A stretch of DNA of 64,000 nt from Thermococcus siculi (GTDB lineage Archaea > Methanobacteriota_B > Thermococci > Thermococcales > Thermococcaceae): positions 62,001-126,000 of the forward strand of contig NZ_CP015103.1 in assembly GCF_002214505.1 (NCBI RefSeq), written 5' to 3'. How positions within the stretch are numbered: the first letter of the stretch is position 1; every line of letters begins with the position of its first letter. Below are positions 52,811 through 62,811 of the stretch, in pieces. A program made the translations under genes and the position numbers. The notes beneath the pieces were generated by a model. The model was not told where the DNA came from. It searched no databases and saw only the letters and a program-made list of their open reading frames with translations.

Positions 52811-54200
52811 ATTTCTCAGTGTTTGGATCGAGGGAGTTGGGACAGAAGTTTCCAACGCATGGTGGGGAGGGATCCTGACCATCGTCTATTGTGGTGAAGT
52901 ACATCGCCACCTCCACGTTGTTACTGTTGGCTAGCTCAAGGTTCCTCTTAAGTATCGAGGCATAGTACAGCTGGTTAGGTGCTCCACGTTCAATATCAAC
53001 GTTGTAAGTGGTAACTGACTGGGATGCTTGGGAGTAGCTGAATGTTATTGACAAAGCGCCTACTACCGGAAGCTTGCTCCAGAGCCAGTTGACTGCGGAA
53101 CCCCCAAGGGGAGTTGAATAAAACTTATATCCCGAACTCCCCTGGAAGTCAAAAACTATATTATCGTAAATTCCTTCGTCTGTAGTCCTTACGACCCTCA
53201 GTTTAGTTCCAGTGTTGGCCGTAGGAAAGTGGGAACTCAGAAGGTGGTCTGTGAGCAGGTATCCTCGGTTTAAGTCGCTTTCTTTGATGGTGTGATAGCC
53301 ACTCATTGTGATCTCTAGGGGATAAACCCCAGCGATGGGTATACTCTCATACTGCTTCTGCCATCTGTCATAAACTGGAATGTTATAGATAACAACCACA
53401 TACTTTAACGGAAGATTCAGATACCTGTCCAGGTATCCATTCTCCGTTCTTACGTACGGCTCTGGGGCATAGCTAACTTTTAATGTGGAACCCGAGTACG
53501 AGCTTCCAAAATCCAGCACGGGTAATCCGTCCACGCTTAGACTCCACATTGACCTCGTGCTTGTAGTCAGCTGAATGCCCCAAGCCATTCCCAGGAGAGT
53601 AATCTTCTTGTTGCCCTCAGTCCTGACTTTCAACCCCATGAACGGGATCCATTCAGTGAAGGTCTTTGAGTCCGAATAGTAGGAGTCCTTCAGGTATTCC
53701 CAGTTCTCGATTATACAGTACCTGGAATTAAGCTCCTCATACCCCCTGGGACAGGAGGAGGTGCCAAAAAGAGAGCGCAGTTTGTATTTCAATCTCGCCG
53801 TTATCGGCAGTTTCAACTCCGGCTTCGTGGATGGCTCTGCGACTTCCTCTATTTCAAACATCCCCTTCAGTTCTAAGGGTTTCCCGGGCTGGATACTCCT
53901 CACTCCAATTTTCCCATCCTTTGTGAAGTATATCGCAAGTGGAGTGGGGACTGCATGCAGGTTTTCAGTGGGCATAGCTTCACGCCATTTCTTGCTCTCC
54001 GTTCGTAAGGTCACGAAGCCGCGAAGGTGGCCCTGCTTGAGGAGCCTTACCCCTCCCTCTGGAGCGGGCTGGAATATGAAGACCTTGGCATCCCCTCTGA
54101 GGTAAGTCCTCTCGATGCTCAAAAAGTCCGTTGCCGCCATACCGATGGTAGAGGTCAACAATATAGTCAGCAACAGGACTCCAACTACCTTGAGTTTCAT
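52809..54200 (-). CDS. Secreted protein of unknown function, inserted between GH1 and GH4 genes
   Basis: About 463 residues starting with a signal peptide (KLKVVGVLLLTILLTSTIGMAATD; cleavage near AAT). The mature part is beta-rich with many aromatic residues, and cysteines pair up in CPRGYEELNSRYC and CVGNFC near the C-terminus, suggesting a disulfide-bonded extracellular protein. No domain was recognised. Base use is more AT-rich than in the flanking genes. The ATG follows AAGGTGGTGTT. It sits inside what was the junction between the GH1 and GH4 genes, flanked by direct repeats and a duplicate GH1 tail, so it is a recent insertion. Confidence 0.72.
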   Translation of the reverse strand: MKLKVVGVLLLTILLTSTIGMAATDFLSIERTYLRGDAKVFIFQPAPEGGVRLLKQGHLRGFVTLRTESKKWREAMPTENLHAVPTPLAIYFTKDGKIGVRSIQPGKPLELKGMFEIEEVAEPSTKPELKLPITARLKYKLRSLFGTSSCPRGYEELNSRYCIIENWEYLKDSYYSDSKTFTEWIPFMGLKVRTEGNKKITLLGMAWGIQLTTSTRSMWSLSVDGLPVLDFGSSYSGSTLKVSYAPEPYVRTENGYLDRYLNLPLKYVVVIYNIPVYDRWQKQYESIPIAGVYPLEITMSGYHTIKESDLNRGYLLTDHLLSSHFPTANTGTKLRVVRTTDEGIYDNIVFDFQGSSGYKFYSTPLGGSAVNWLWSKLPVVGALSITFSYSQASQSVTTYNVDIERGAPNQLYYASILKRNLELANSNNVEVAMYFTTIDDGQDPSPPCVGNFCPNSLDPNTEK

Positions 54201-54302
54201 AACACCACCTTTTAGAGTTCTCAATTATTTTTCTAAGCTTGCCTTTCATAAATTTTACTGTTTAAAGTTGTTCAATTATCTGTCGCTATAAAGACAATTG
54301 TG

Positions 54303-54322
54303 AAAAAGACGAAAAGGAGGTC
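54303..54322. repeat. Direct repeat at the right edge of the inserted segment
   Basis: AAAAAGACGAAAAGGAGGTC, near-copy of 52791-52810, on the far side of the secreted-protein gene and just before the second GH1 tail. Confidence 0.4.
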
Positions 54323-54334
54323 TGCATCTACGGA

Positions 54335-54382
54335 GAAATAAGCGATGAGATGCTCGAGAAGTACAGGCTAAAAGAGCTCTAG
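54335..54382 (+). pseudogene. Stranded 3' tail of a GH1 gene
   Basis: Reads EISDEMLEKYRLKEL then TAG in one frame, closely matching the C-terminal EISDELLEKYTTD of the GH1 gene at 52711-52755. Its stop overlaps the stop of the GH4 gene on the opposite strand. It is best explained as the original GH1 3' end, separated from the gene body by the inserted secreted-protein segment. Confidence 0.7.
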
Positions 54383-55686
54383 GCCCTCAGCCAGTACCTG
54401 ATGGTTTCAACGTCTCCCTCATCAAACTGAGGGAGCATATCGAGGTGAAGGCTCATCAGCTCGGCCATGGCCTTCAGCCCGGTCCCTGTATCGTGAACCA
54501 CCGGGTCGAGGAGAATGGCCCTTATCACCTTTTCCACGTTTCCTTCTGCTGCCGCCTCGGCCGAGAGCCGCTGTATCTCCGCCTGAACGCGGAGGGGTGT
54601 GAGGACTTCCCTTGGAAGTTCAACGCGCAGGGGCTTTACACTCTTCGATGAAACCTCTGCGGGCACCTCCACTATGGTTCCATCAGGGAGGTCTATGTAG
54701 CCCCTGTTGGGGACGTTTATCGCCTCCTGGAGCTTGTCCTTTCCTTCAAGTCCCTCAACGACGTTCATGGCAACATCTGGGAACTTGACGTACCTTTTGA
54801 AGGCGAACTTCGGGACGAGGCCACGAAGGAACAGCCCCAGCAGTTTTCTGACCTCTTCGCCTTCCTTCCTCGTCCTCTCTATCCAGCTGAGGCCCTTTTT
54901 CCCCTCTGGAATCAGTGGCCAGGCGAAGCTCAGGTATTCCCCTATGTGGTTGTCGTCCGGGGAGGGGAAGAGTCCGTAGGTCCTGTAGAGGAGCTGGCTC
55001 AGCGGTTCAAAGTTCGGGTTCTTTTTCAGAGCCCCATCAAGCCTCGGGTAGGCGTCCTCGCCATCGATGAAAAGCTCCTTTATCCAGGTGAAGTGGTTCA
55101 GGCCGGCGGCGATGAAGCCTATCTCCCTCTCGTCAACCCCCAGCAGGGGAGCCAGTATCTCCTTCCTCTCAAGGTAGCCTGTGCAGAGGCCGTAGACGTT
55201 CTTCAGGCGAGTGTAGTTCAGAACCGCGTAGGTCACCCTCGGCTCGGGGTTGGAGTAGATGAAAACACCCGCTTCCCTGTTGATGTCCTCGATGGTTCCC
55301 GCGATGTCTAGAACCAACGGGACGACCCTGAGGGTGTGACTTAAGCCGCCTATTCCCCCGTTCTCACCGAGGACCTGCATGATGCCGTACCTGTGGGGAA
55401 TCTCGAAATCCAGCCTCCATCTCGGATAGCGCTCTTTCTCAATGGAGATGACCGCGTAGTCGACGCCGTAATCGTTCAACTCTTCGATGTCCCCCAGCGG
55501 CGTTACGGTGAAGCCGGCCTTGAAGGTCTTCCTTATCTTCTCCGCGAGTTTGGTTATGAACCTCAACCGCCCCTCGTTCACTTCAACAAGGTAAACGTCG
55601 GCGTTCTTCAAGTAATCGCTCGTGGCTATCGTGTAGAGGCCGAGGGGCGTGAATATACTGCCGGCACCGATGAAGGCTATCCTCAT
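54379..55686 (-). CDS. Glycoside hydrolase family 4 protein (NAD- and metal-dependent)
   Basis: 435 residues. GH4 enzymes cleave glycosidic bonds through NAD-dependent oxidation at C3 and need Mn2+. MRIAFIGAGSIFTPLGLY is the NAD-binding start, SNPEPRVTYAV replaces the usual C-N-P metal motif with S-N-P, and GLNHFTWIKEL supplies the conserved His. Missing the metal-binding Cys is unusual but found in some members. It could be an alpha-galactosidase or alpha-glucosidase/galacturonase. ATG 55686 lies 1 base past the deacetylase stop, with GGGGGTGCTATGA upstream. Last gene of the galK operon. Confidence 0.83.
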   Translation of the reverse strand: MRIAFIGAGSIFTPLGLYTIATSDYLKNADVYLVEVNEGRLRFITKLAEKIRKTFKAGFTVTPLGDIEELNDYGVDYAVISIEKERYPRWRLDFEIPHRYGIMQVLGENGGIGGLSHTLRVVPLVLDIAGTIEDINREAGVFIYSNPEPRVTYAVLNYTRLKNVYGLCTGYLERKEILAPLLGVDEREIGFIAAGLNHFTWIKELFIDGEDAYPRLDGALKKNPNFEPLSQLLYRTYGLFPSPDDNHIGEYLSFAWPLIPEGKKGLSWIERTRKEGEEVRKLLGLFLRGLVPKFAFKRYVKFPDVAMNVVEGLEGKDKLQEAINVPNRGYIDLPDGTIVEVPAEVSSKSVKPLRVELPREVLTPLRVQAEIQRLSAEAAAEGNVEKVIRAILLDPVVHDTGTGLKAMAELMSLHLDMLPQFDEGDVETIRYWLRA

Positions 55687-56484
55687 TCATAGCACCCCCG
55701 CGAGCGGGTTGGCGTGGAAGAGCACCGTAGGAAGAATCCTTATTCCCTCCCCGTACTTAAAACCAGCCATCCCGCCGTAGAAGCGCGCCACACTCTTCAC
55801 GAAGACCTCCCAGGAGTTCCAATCGGCCTTGAACTGGCTTCTGTGCGCCTTTAGGGCCCTCAGCTTGGCCTTCATGACCCCGGTTACGTCCTCGATGTGG
55901 TTCGGGTTGTCCGTGTAGTAGAAGCCGAGGAGCTTAACATTCCAGGGCTCGCCATCTCCAACGCTCGGAAGGGAGGAGAAGAAGGCCGCTTCACCGGTCA
56001 GAAGGCCGGCTCTCCTGTGGTCTGGGTGAACGTCGTAGGCGAGCCAGGGGTCGGGGGCGAGAATTAGGTCGGGCCTCTCAGCGCGTATAATTCCAATTAT
56101 TTCATCACGGACTTCTTCGCTGTAGGGAAGCCTCGTGTCCGGATAATCCAGCCAGAGGAGTCTTTTTACGCCGATTATTTCCGCAGCGGCTTTCTGCTCA
56201 TCCCTTCTCATTCGCTTCAGCTCCTCCGGGGAAAGCTCTCTGCTCCCGGCGGAACCGTCGGTGAGCGTGAGGTATGTTATCTCCTTCCCAGTCTGTGCAA
56301 GTTTGAAGAGCGTTCCTCCAATGGCCAGCTCGCAATCATCGGGGTGGGGCTGAACGCAAAGGATTTTCTTGACCCCTTCAAAGAGCCTTTCAACGTCGAA
56401 GCCGAGAGTCTCCCTCAGAACAGCTCTGAACTCCTCGGGCGAAACCCCTCTTAACTTCGCCTTCGCAAGGAGGAGGGGCTTCAC
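55687..56484 (-). CDS. PIG-L/LmbE-family deacetylase, diacetylchitobiose deacetylase-like
   Basis: 265 residues, close to the 267 of the Thermococcus kodakarensis diacetylchitobiose deacetylase. CVQPHPDDCELAIGG is the zinc-binding PHPDD motif and DVHPDHRRAG the second His motif; DWNSWEVFVKSVARFYGGM is typical of this subgroup. It removes acetyl groups from GlcNAc-containing disaccharides. The GTG start overlaps the MFS stop by 4 bases, and the gene is the fourth of the operon. The GlcN-specific exo-glucosaminidase that acts next in the T. kodakarensis pathway is not in this window. Confidence 0.82.
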   Translation of the reverse strand: MKPLLLAKAKLRGVSPEEFRAVLRETLGFDVERLFEGVKKILCVQPHPDDCELAIGGTLFKLAQTGKEITYLTLTDGSAGSRELSPEELKRMRRDEQKAAAEIIGVKRLLWLDYPDTRLPYSEEVRDEIIGIIRAERPDLILAPDPWLAYDVHPDHRRAGLLTGEAAFFSSLPSVGDGEPWNVKLLGFYYTDNPNHIEDVTGVMKAKLRALKAHRSQFKADWNSWEVFVKSVARFYGGMAGFKYGEGIRILPTVLFHANPLAGVL

Positions 56485-57815
56485 TTTGTGGCACCTCCAA
56501 GGAGCACCTCGGCGCGCCTTCTCAGTATCTCCTTCACTTCCTCCCTATCCCTGGGGTACTGATGCCTTATCCAGAGCCACACTGCGGCGCAAAACGTCCA
56601 GAAGAGGGAGCCGATTATCAGTGTGTACTCATAAGCTTGGGCGTTGGTGTAGCCCATTCCCCTGAGCGTTTCTATGAGGAAGCCGCCGAAGAGCGGTCCG
56701 ATGGCCTTACCGACGTTGTCTATGATGTTGAAGACGCCGAATACCGTCCCCCTGTCCTCGGGCAGGTTCACCTGGGAGATTATGGCAGTAACGTTGGGGC
56801 CTGCGAAGGTGACGAGCTGCAGAAACAGGAGGGAGTACACCGTCAAGGCCACCCACTGGCCGAGAGAAAGCTGGGGCGGTAGGGGATAGACTATGATACC
56901 TATGGCTGCAAGCATGCCGAGGAAGATGGCCGCTCCGGTCACCAGCGCCCTTCCCCCTGGGGTTCTTCTCTCAAAATAGTCCCCCACATAGCCTCCAACC
57001 AGTGTTCCAACGATCGTCGCTATCCCGAGAATTAGGAGGACGAAGGTCGCCGTTTCCTTGCTCATACCCCTCGTGACGATGAGGAAGGAGACGAGCCAGT
57101 ACATGAGAACTCCCCAGGGAACCGTCCCGGCAAGGCCCTGGAGGAATATGAGGAGGTTGGTCTTCGTGTGGAACGATTTCTTAACCGCATCCCAGTTGAG
57201 TCTGTAAGTATATTCCACGCCCTGCTCGATGAGCTTTCTGACCTCCTCCTCACCGGCACCGCGCTTCGGCTCCTCGGCGACGAAGTAGAAGAGGGGGGCG
57301 AGTATGAAATTGGGAACCGATGCGAGTATGAACGGCGGCCTCCAGCTGGCTATCAGACCCGCCATTATCATTCCGAAGAGCGTCCCGAAGCCGAATGCGG
57401 TCTGTATGAATGCATAGCCCTTGCCTCGCTCGTGCTCGGGGAACATGTCCGCTATCAGGGAGTAGCCGATGGGGATTATCGAGCCGATGCCTATTCCTGT
57501 GAAAAACCTCATGAGGAGGAGCTGGTAGTAGTTGCTCACGAATGCGGTTAGGAAGCATGGTATCTCGCCTATCAGGACGCCGATGACGAGGAGTTTCTTC
57601 CTGCCCTTGATGTCCGAGAGAAAGCCCCAGATTATCGTCATCAGTGCGCTCGTGGCGACGAATATCGTTGAGACCAGACCCATCTGGGTCTCGCTTATGC
57701 CAAACTCGGCCATAATCTGCTGGTAGTTCGGCGGCAGGAGGTTCTGGTCTGCCATTAGAAAGGCCGCCATCAGGATAAGGAGCACGATGGAGAGCTTTCT
57801 CCTAACTTCTCTCAT
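56481..57815 (-). CDS. Major facilitator superfamily sugar-type transporter
   Basis: About 444 residues, 12 membrane spans. GFLSDIKGRKKLL is the A-motif, GIGIGSIIPIGYSLIADMFPEHERGKGYAF contains the PESPR-like/ER motif of the organic-acid and sugar branches. A long central loop (about residues 200-240) separates the halves. It likely imports the galactoside or chito-oligosaccharide used by the operon. ATG 57815 follows GGAGGGGTAGGA; its start overlaps the GH57 stop by 14 bases. An extended frame starting at 57893 is not supported. Confidence 0.85.
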   Translation of the reverse strand: MREVRRKLSIVLLILMAAFLMADQNLLPPNYQQIMAEFGISETQMGLVSTIFVATSALMTIIWGFLSDIKGRKKLLVIGVLIGEIPCFLTAFVSNYYQLLLMRFFTGIGIGSIIPIGYSLIADMFPEHERGKGYAFIQTAFGFGTLFGMIMAGLIASWRPPFILASVPNFILAPLFYFVAEEPKRGAGEEEVRKLIEQGVEYTYRLNWDAVKKSFHTKTNLLIFLQGLAGTVPWGVLMYWLVSFLIVTRGMSKETATFVLLILGIATIVGTLVGGYVGDYFERRTPGGRALVTGAAIFLGMLAAIGIIVYPLPPQLSLGQWVALTVYSLLFLQLVTFAGPNVTAIISQVNLPEDRGTVFGVFNIIDNVGKAIGPLFGGFLIETLRGMGYTNAQAYEYTLIIGSLFWTFCAAVWLWIRHQYPRDREEVKEILRRRAEVLLGGATK

Positions 57816-58896
57816 TCCTACCCCTCCATGACTCGTAAACCGCCCTGAAGGCGTCGAGCCTCCTCTCCGGCAGGGGTTCCCAGCCCCTTGCATCGCTGTT
57901 TTCCGCTAGAAACGCTTTCTCCCCCCTTATGTCCCTGGAGAGGAGGTTCAGTCTGGCGTTGCCCTCGTCCAGCCTCCAGATGTCGAGGCTCTTATCCGGT
58001 GCCCAGCTCGAGGTTCTGAGGTAGAGCCTTTTCCCGGAGTGGGGAAGCTCACTCGGCGGCTTTATCTCCCTTCCGAAGGCATCGAAGACTTCAAGGAAAG
58101 AATCAACGGTTATTAGGCGATCCGCCAGGGGACGGTAGCCGAGAAACTCTATGTCCGTGCCGTAAAGGACGATGTCATCAAGGTTTCCAAGCCAGCTGGC
58201 GCTCTTCCCTGGGTTCATCAGTGGAAACCTCCCGGCGCCGAGCATCACCACGGTGTTCACGTTCACCCAGATTGGAATTCCTGTTATCTCCTTCACGGCC
58301 TCAAGGGTGACCTTCCCGGGGAACACAATCTTAAGGGAGCGCTTCAGCTCTCTCAGGCCGAGGAGGTAGTTTACGTATCTGTTCCCCTCACCGCGCTGGG
58401 CCTTTATGAGGTGCGGGTAGAGGGGTTCGACCGGTTTTATTGCCCTGTTGAGGTGGTCGGAGAGAATTAGGGCCTCACCGTCGACAAAGACCTCTTTGTA
58501 CCCGTTGTCCTGAAGTATGGCAGGCAGAAGGGGATCGTAGGCCAGCTCGGGCGGGAAGAAGAGTTTTGGGGAGACCTCAAGTAGTTCTTCCTTAACGGCC
58601 CTGTCCCTCTGCACTTGAGCCTCCACCCTGTCGAGATCCAGGAGGGGCAGTATCGCGTGGCTGTAAGCGGTGCCGGTTATCTCGACGAGGCCCGAGGCGA
58701 TGCCCTCCTTTATTAGGTTGATAACGTCCTTCGGGAGGATCTCAAGGGTGAAGCCGGTGATGTTGAGGGCAAAGGGCACTTCCCTCTTTATAAGGGTTGA
58801 GATGACCGGTCTGTAGGCCTTCTCGACGACTTTAGGTATCTCCGCCTTCGGTATCTCAGCGTACTGGAGGTTTCCGTGCAGGAGGAGAGCGAGCAA
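57802..58896 (-). CDS. galA: GH57 family alpha-galactosidase-like protein
   Basis: 364 residues, the same length as the Pyrococcus furiosus GH57 alpha-galactosidase, whose gene also neighbours galactokinase. N-terminal LLLHGNLQYAEIPK has the family His; the nucleophile Glu is expected in FFPPELAYDP near residue 117. It would release galactose from alpha-galactosides. The start is a TTG at 58896 with AAGGAGGGTCTGAG upstream; no ATG fits. Confidence 0.83.
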   Translation of the reverse strand: MLALLLHGNLQYAEIPKAEIPKVVEKAYRPVISTLIKREVPFALNITGFTLEILPKDVINLIKEGIASGLVEITGTAYSHAILPLLDLDRVEAQVQRDRAVKEELLEVSPKLFFPPELAYDPLLPAILQDNGYKEVFVDGEALILSDHLNRAIKPVEPLYPHLIKAQRGEGNRYVNYLLGLRELKRSLKIVFPGKVTLEAVKEITGIPIWVNVNTVVMLGAGRFPLMNPGKSASWLGNLDDIVLYGTDIEFLGYRPLADRLITVDSFLEVFDAFGREIKPPSELPHSGKRLYLRTSSWAPDKSLDIWRLDEGNARLNLLSRDIRGEKAFLAENSDARGWEPLPERRLDAFRAVYESWRGRNERS

Positions 58897-58897
58897 C

Positions 58898-59992
<1,095 letters not shown>

Positions 59993-60022
59993 TTAAGGAT
60001 AGCGCGGAGAAAAAAGGGGGCC

Positions 60023-61183
60023 TCAGCCCATCTGAAGGGCCTGGCCGCGGAGTTCGCCCCTCTCGAAGCGGTAGGGGTCGTACCACCAGGCGGGAAGGTC
60101 CGTCCTTCCCTTCGTGACCAGATCGGCGACCATTTCGGCAACGGCAGGCGCCATCATGAAGCCGTGTCCGCTGAAGCCCGCCGCTATGTAGTAGTCGCTC
60201 AGCTCCTCGATCTTTCCTATCGCCGGGTTGCTGTCGGGTGTTTTCGCGTAGTAGCCGGCCCATGTCCTGAGGATGAGCAGCTCCCTCAAAGCCGGGATTA
60301 TCTTGGTGAAGTAGTAGCTCACCTCGCGCATGAACTCGTAGGTCGGGCTGAGGTCGTAGGTAGGACCCAGCTCGTAGCCGACTCCTCCTATGATGCCGCC
60401 GTGGCTCGTCTGGGTGAGGTAGGCGTGTCCGTACCTGAAGGATATGACCATCGGCTTGACCGAGTCCTTCTTTATGGGCTGGGTTATGACGGCCTGGTGC
60501 TTGTACGGCTCTATCGGTATCTTCGTCCTTATGCCTGCCATGGCGTTGATGAGCTTGGCCCAGGCGTTGGTGGCGTTGATGACGATGCCGGTCTTTATCG
60601 TGCCCCTGTCGGTCTTGAGGCCCCTTATTTCGCCGTTCTCTATTATGAAGTCCTTCACTTCCGTGTACTCGACCAGCTTAGCCCCGAACTCCTCAGCGTG
60701 GAGGGCGAACTTGGCAGTTGAGTGGAACGGGCTTGCCTTACCGTCGGTTGGGTTCCATGATGCAGCAACCACCTCGCTTATATCCAGGAGAGGGACTATC
60801 TCCTTGGCTTCCTCAGGGCTTATCAGCCTCGTCGGGACCCCAAACCTGTTCTGTATCGCGATGTTCCTCTTGAAGGTTTCCACTTCCTCGTCGTCGTAGA
60901 GCAGGAAGAGGTACCCCGTCTGGCTGAAGGGGAAGTCGTACTCTTCACTATAGCGCTTCCACAGCTCAACCGAGCGCTTCATGACCTGGACGTTGGCTTC
61001 GTCGTTGAACTGCTGCCTTATTCCCGTTCCGCAGCGGAACGTTGAGCCGGAACCTATGAAGCGCTTCTCGATGACGGTAACCTCTTCCCCACGCTTTGCC
61101 AGCTCATGGGCGATGGTTACTCCGATTATTCCGCCGCCGATTATCGTTATCTCACTCTTCTCCGGAAGCTTCCTCGTCGGCAT
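60023..61183 (-). CDS. L-proline dehydrogenase 2 beta subunit-like flavoprotein (PDH2)
   Basis: About 386 residues, paralogue of the beta subunit at 42416-43582, sharing the FAD motif EITIIGGGIIGVTIAHELAKRGEEVTVIEK, GSGSTFRCGTGIRQQF and the C-terminal SGHGFMMAPAVAEMVADL. It should oxidise L-proline. It overlaps the end of the alpha gene upstream and, with it, forms the alpha4-beta4-type PDH2 known in Thermococcales. ATG 61183 follows GGGAGTGAAG. Confidence 0.85.
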   Translation of the reverse strand: MPTRKLPEKSEITIIGGGIIGVTIAHELAKRGEEVTVIEKRFIGSGSTFRCGTGIRQQFNDEANVQVMKRSVELWKRYSEEYDFPFSQTGYLFLLYDDEEVETFKRNIAIQNRFGVPTRLISPEEAKEIVPLLDISEVVAASWNPTDGKASPFHSTAKFALHAEEFGAKLVEYTEVKDFIIENGEIRGLKTDRGTIKTGIVINATNAWAKLINAMAGIRTKIPIEPYKHQAVITQPIKKDSVKPMVISFRYGHAYLTQTSHGGIIGGVGYELGPTYDLSPTYEFMREVSYYFTKIIPALRELLILRTWAGYYAKTPDSNPAIGKIEELSDYYIAAGFSGHGFMMAPAVAEMVADLVTKGRTDLPAWWYDPYRFERGELRGQALQMG

Positions 61184-61185
61184 CT

Positions 61186-62664
61186 TCACTCCCTCCCCGC
61201 GACAACCTTCATCTTGACGTTCTTTATGGGCGGCCTCGCGACCGGGATGTCCAGCTTATCCATGCCCATTCCGCTCCTCTGCGACACCAGCAGTGCCCCG
61301 TTGAAGAGGCAGAAGCGTCCCTGGCAGAAGCCCATCGCGAGGTGGGTGAGTCTCTTTATTATCTGCAGGTCAGTTATGCCGCTCTTGACGACCTCGTCCA
61401 CCTTTCCGAGGGTGACGCCGCAGCCGCATATCTGGACGTCCTCTCCGTTGAACGCGTCGAGCGGGAACCTCGGCAGGGGCCTTGCGACCGGCTCGTGGTC
61501 TTTGAGCTTCTCCTCGTAGATACATGGCTCCCTCTCATACTCAAACTCCCTGAGGATGTAGGCTCCGACGAGCTTTCCTTCGATGTAGTTCGCGTAGTGC
61601 GGCTTTATGCTGACCGCGCTTCCAGCCACGTAAATTCCGTCCCTTATCCGGTGCTGTCCATCGAGAACGGGTCTGTAATAACCCCTTTTGAAGTAAAGCT
61701 TTCCTCCGGCCTGGGTGATCGGGTTGATGTCGGGAATCCTTCCGTCGGCCATTATCAGGGCATCGACCTCGTAGACGTTGCCGTTCTCGTCAATGACGCG
61801 CTCAACCCTGTCTTCGCCCTCGACGCGCCTGACGTTGGGGACAACGACGTATTCAATGCCCCAGCGCTCCAGTTCGGGAATTATCTCCTCCGGAAAAGCA
61901 CCGGTGACAGCGACCTTCCTCCCCGGTGCAACTCCCCAGACGTTTATGACCTCGAGGGCATCGGCCCTTCTGAAAACTCCCGGATAATCGTTGTTCTCGA
62001 AGAGCATTATGCTGTCCACAGCTCCAGTGGCCAGGACGACCCTCTTGGCCATAAACTCTATCAGCTGGTCGCCCCTGACTGCCGGAACGAGGAAGTACTC
62101 GCCCTTGTCGAAGACGCCTAAAGCGGTAGTCCCGAGGAAAACCCTGACGTTCTCCGGAAAGTCGGTGAGCCTCTCTATTGCCTCCCGTGGGTTCCCGAAG
62201 CCCTCCTGGTCAACGCCCTTGAGCCACATGTCGCCTCCAAGCCAGCCCTTCTCCTCTATTAGTGCAACGGTGAGCTTTCCTCCGATTTCCTCAACGACGC
62301 CGAGACCTGCCGGGCCGGCTCCGATGACGGCAACGTCAACAACGTAGCGGAGGACGGGCTTGCCCTCGTCTATCTCTACCTGCTCTTGGAACTCGTCGTA
62401 GCGCTGCCTCTCGATCCTCATGCCGTCCCTCAGCTTGAGCTTCCGCCCATTGACGTTCTTAACGCCGTTCACCGTAACGGGAAGGGGACCGAAGGTAAAA
62501 GCGCCGCGGTGCCTGCCTTCAGTGCTGGTGGTGAGCCAGTAAACGCCGTTGGCGAGCATCGCCACCGGGAATTTCTCACCCTCGTAGGCCTCGTAGGGCT
62601 TTCCATCGAGATGTATCGTGATCTTCTTAGAAGGGTCCTTCTCCGTCAGGTCGAGTGGTCTCAT
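61186..62664 (-). CDS. L-proline dehydrogenase 2 alpha subunit-like flavoprotein (PDH2), fused BFD domain
   Basis: 492 residues. Paralogue of the alpha subunit at 40204, but the N-terminal 2Fe-2S site has lost its cysteines (RGAFTFGPLPVTVNGVKNVNG where the paralogue has CAIGKCSSC). The FAD motif VAVIGAGPAGLGVVEEIG and FVAG-like IYVAGSAVSIKPHYANYIEGKLVG remain. A C-terminal ICGCGVTLGKVDEVV ... MGFCQGRFC is a BFD-like [2Fe-2S] domain, equivalent to the separate pdhX subunit of PDH1. The ATG follows GAGGTGGGAAC. Confidence 0.85.
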   Translation of the reverse strand: MRPLDLTEKDPSKKITIHLDGKPYEAYEGEKFPVAMLANGVYWLTTSTEGRHRGAFTFGPLPVTVNGVKNVNGRKLKLRDGMRIERQRYDEFQEQVEIDEGKPVLRYVVDVAVIGAGPAGLGVVEEIGGKLTVALIEEKGWLGGDMWLKGVDQEGFGNPREAIERLTDFPENVRVFLGTTALGVFDKGEYFLVPAVRGDQLIEFMAKRVVLATGAVDSIMLFENNDYPGVFRRADALEVINVWGVAPGRKVAVTGAFPEEIIPELERWGIEYVVVPNVRRVEGEDRVERVIDENGNVYEVDALIMADGRIPDINPITQAGGKLYFKRGYYRPVLDGQHRIRDGIYVAGSAVSIKPHYANYIEGKLVGAYILREFEYEREPCIYEEKLKDHEPVARPLPRFPLDAFNGEDVQICGCGVTLGKVDEVVKSGITDLQIIKRLTHLAMGFCQGRFCLFNGALLVSQRSGMGMDKLDIPVARPPIKNVKMKVVAGRE

Positions 62665-62747
62665 GTTCCCACCTCGAAAATTTTACAATAGGCGCTCTTT
62701 CTTATACAACGATGTTTATAAACGTTAGGCTGCCCAAAAATGGTTTA

Positions 62748-62760
62748 AAACCTTTGGTTT
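62748..62760. promoter_or_regulatory. AAACC-TTT-GGTTT palindrome upstream of the PDH2 operon
   Basis: Perfect five-base arms around TTT (AAACCAAAGGTTT on the other strand), about 25 bases upstream of a CGTTTATAAACATC TATA-like box for the PDH2 alpha gene. Same core as the sites at 25842-25854 and 40125-40141. Confidence 0.5.
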
Positions 62761-62811
62761 AGAAGAACAGTCAAGGCGCGATGAAACGCTTCAAAACAAA
62801 GAAAGAGAGGG

